Assembly (NCBI GenBank): GCA_003165095.1
Contig: PLSH01000112.1
Location: 1 to 6,024 of the forward strand
Length of the DNA stretch: 6,024 nt
Direction of reading: 5' to 3'
Origin: Acidobacteriaceae bacterium
Lineage (GTDB): Bacteria; Acidobacteriota; Terriglobia; Terriglobales; Acidobacteriaceae
The notes beneath the pieces were generated by a model. It was not told where the DNA came from. It worked only from the letters and a program-made list of their open reading frames with translations, and ran no database searches. Positions within the stretch are counted from its first letter, which is position 1. Every line of letters starts with the position of its first letter. Below, piece after piece: positions 5,452 to 6,024 of the stretch. The position numbers and the translations under genes are program-made.

Positions 5452-6024
5452 TGCCCAACGAAGAGCCCGGCGCTTCGTCGAAAGCCGGCGACGGCCAGAA
5501 GCCCTTCTGGCTGGCCCGCTCCACGCGCACCATCTTTTTCATCGCAGCCATGCTCACGCTGGCGGGGGCCTACGTTGCCTTCCAGGTGCCCATCGCCGTC
5601 TTTCCGGACACCAACTTTCCCCGCGTGGTGATTGGCGTCGACAACGGCGTGATGCCCGTCGAGCAGATGCAGGTCACCATCACCAAGCCGATCGAGGACG
5701 CTGTGAACTCGGTGCCGGGCCTGCTCACCGTGCGTTCCACAACCAGCCGCGGCCAGGCCGAAGTCAGCCTTTTCTTTGACTGGAACCAGGATATGTACCG
5801 CTCCCTCCAGTTGGTGGATGCGGCGCTCAGCAAGGTAGAACAGACGCTGCCGTCCACGACCAGGATCACCACCAACCGGCTCACCTTCGCCACCTTTCCC
5901 ATTCTCGGCTACAGTCTTACCTCCGGCACCGTGCCGCAGACGCGCCTGTGGGAGATTGCCACCTACGATCTGAAGCCGCCGTTGAATCGCGTGGACGGAG
6001 TCAGCACCGTCGTCGTGCAAGGCG
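5451..6024 (+). CDS. RND-family efflux permease, partial (N-terminal 191 residues)
   Basis: The N-terminal part of an inner-membrane RND (AcrB/CusA-type) transporter, which normally runs to about 1000 residues or more and is driven by proton influx; it is cut by the right edge. A hydrophilic 26-residue start is followed by the first membrane helix (about 27-46) and the RND signature region VPIAVFPDTNFPRVVIGV, then PVEQMQVTITKPIEDAVNSVPGLLTVRSTTSRG (69-101), which matches the family stretch around TKPIE-x-A-x-N-x-VPG. FFDWNQDMYRSLQLVDAAL (107-125) and LPSTT belong to the first porter subdomain, and LKPPLNRVDGVSTVVVQG near the edge matches the family's L-x-R-[IV]-x-GV segment. The usual PGxSPEEVE element appears changed to NGVMPVEQM. 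Whether it is a metal (HME) or hydrophobic-compound (HAE) pump cannot be told, because the membrane residues that decide it lie outside the window. Confidence 0.94.
   Translation, partial: MPNEEPGASSKAGDGQKPFWLARSTRTIFFIAAMLTLAGAYVAFQVPIAVFPDTNFPRVVIGVDNGVMPVEQMQVTITKPIEDAVNSVPGLLTVRSTTSRGQAEVSLFFDWNQDMYRSLQLVDAALSKVEQTLPSTTRITTNRLTFATFPILGYSLTSGTVPQTRLWEIATYDLKPPLNRVDGVSTVVVQG

Overview
This window looks like chromosomal DNA from a GC-rich, Gram-negative bacterium. Two predicted outer-envelope or periplasmic lipoproteins and an RND efflux operon imply a double membrane. The style of several proteins (a secreted nucleoside-hydrolase-like protein, a Jag-like R3H protein with a basic Arg/Gly/Asp tail, and an RHH antitoxin paired with a DUF5615 PIN-like toxin) suggests Acidobacteriota. 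That assignment is inference from remembered family resemblance, not from a search.

The left third (1-1992) is transcribed leftward. In reading order on the minus strand it holds: an antitoxin-like gene with an N-terminal ribbon-helix-helix and a DUF433-like C-terminal half (1992-1549); a DUF5615 PIN-like toxin gene starting one base after the antitoxin stop (1547-1176); a Jag/KhpB-like R3H RNA-binding protein whose KH GXXG loop looks degenerate (1098-514); and the start of an exported nucleoside-hydrolase-like protein with an altered metal/ribose motif (467 to the left edge).

The 157-bp divergent intergenic region (1993-2149) holds the antitoxin Shine-Dalgarno sequence, three head-to-tail 9-nt repeats that overlap a candidate -10 box (a likely TA operator), and a weak candidate rightward promoter.

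The right two thirds (2150-6024) are transcribed rightward. A small four-helix membrane protein of unknown function comes first, then a tripartite efflux operon: a TolC/OEP-family outer-membrane lipoprotein, an HlyD/AcrA-family adaptor lipoprotein, and the N-terminal third or less of an inner-membrane RND permease cut by the right edge. The adaptor stop and permease start overlap by one base, so permease and adaptor are probably made together. The three products would form one envelope-spanning pump whose substrate cannot be read from this sequence.

I found no RNA genes, CRISPR arrays, insertion sequences or clear intrinsic terminators. The most noteworthy items are the TA module with its tandem-repeat operator, the variant nucleoside hydrolase motif, and the R3H protein with a degenerate KH loop. 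None is securely a new system.
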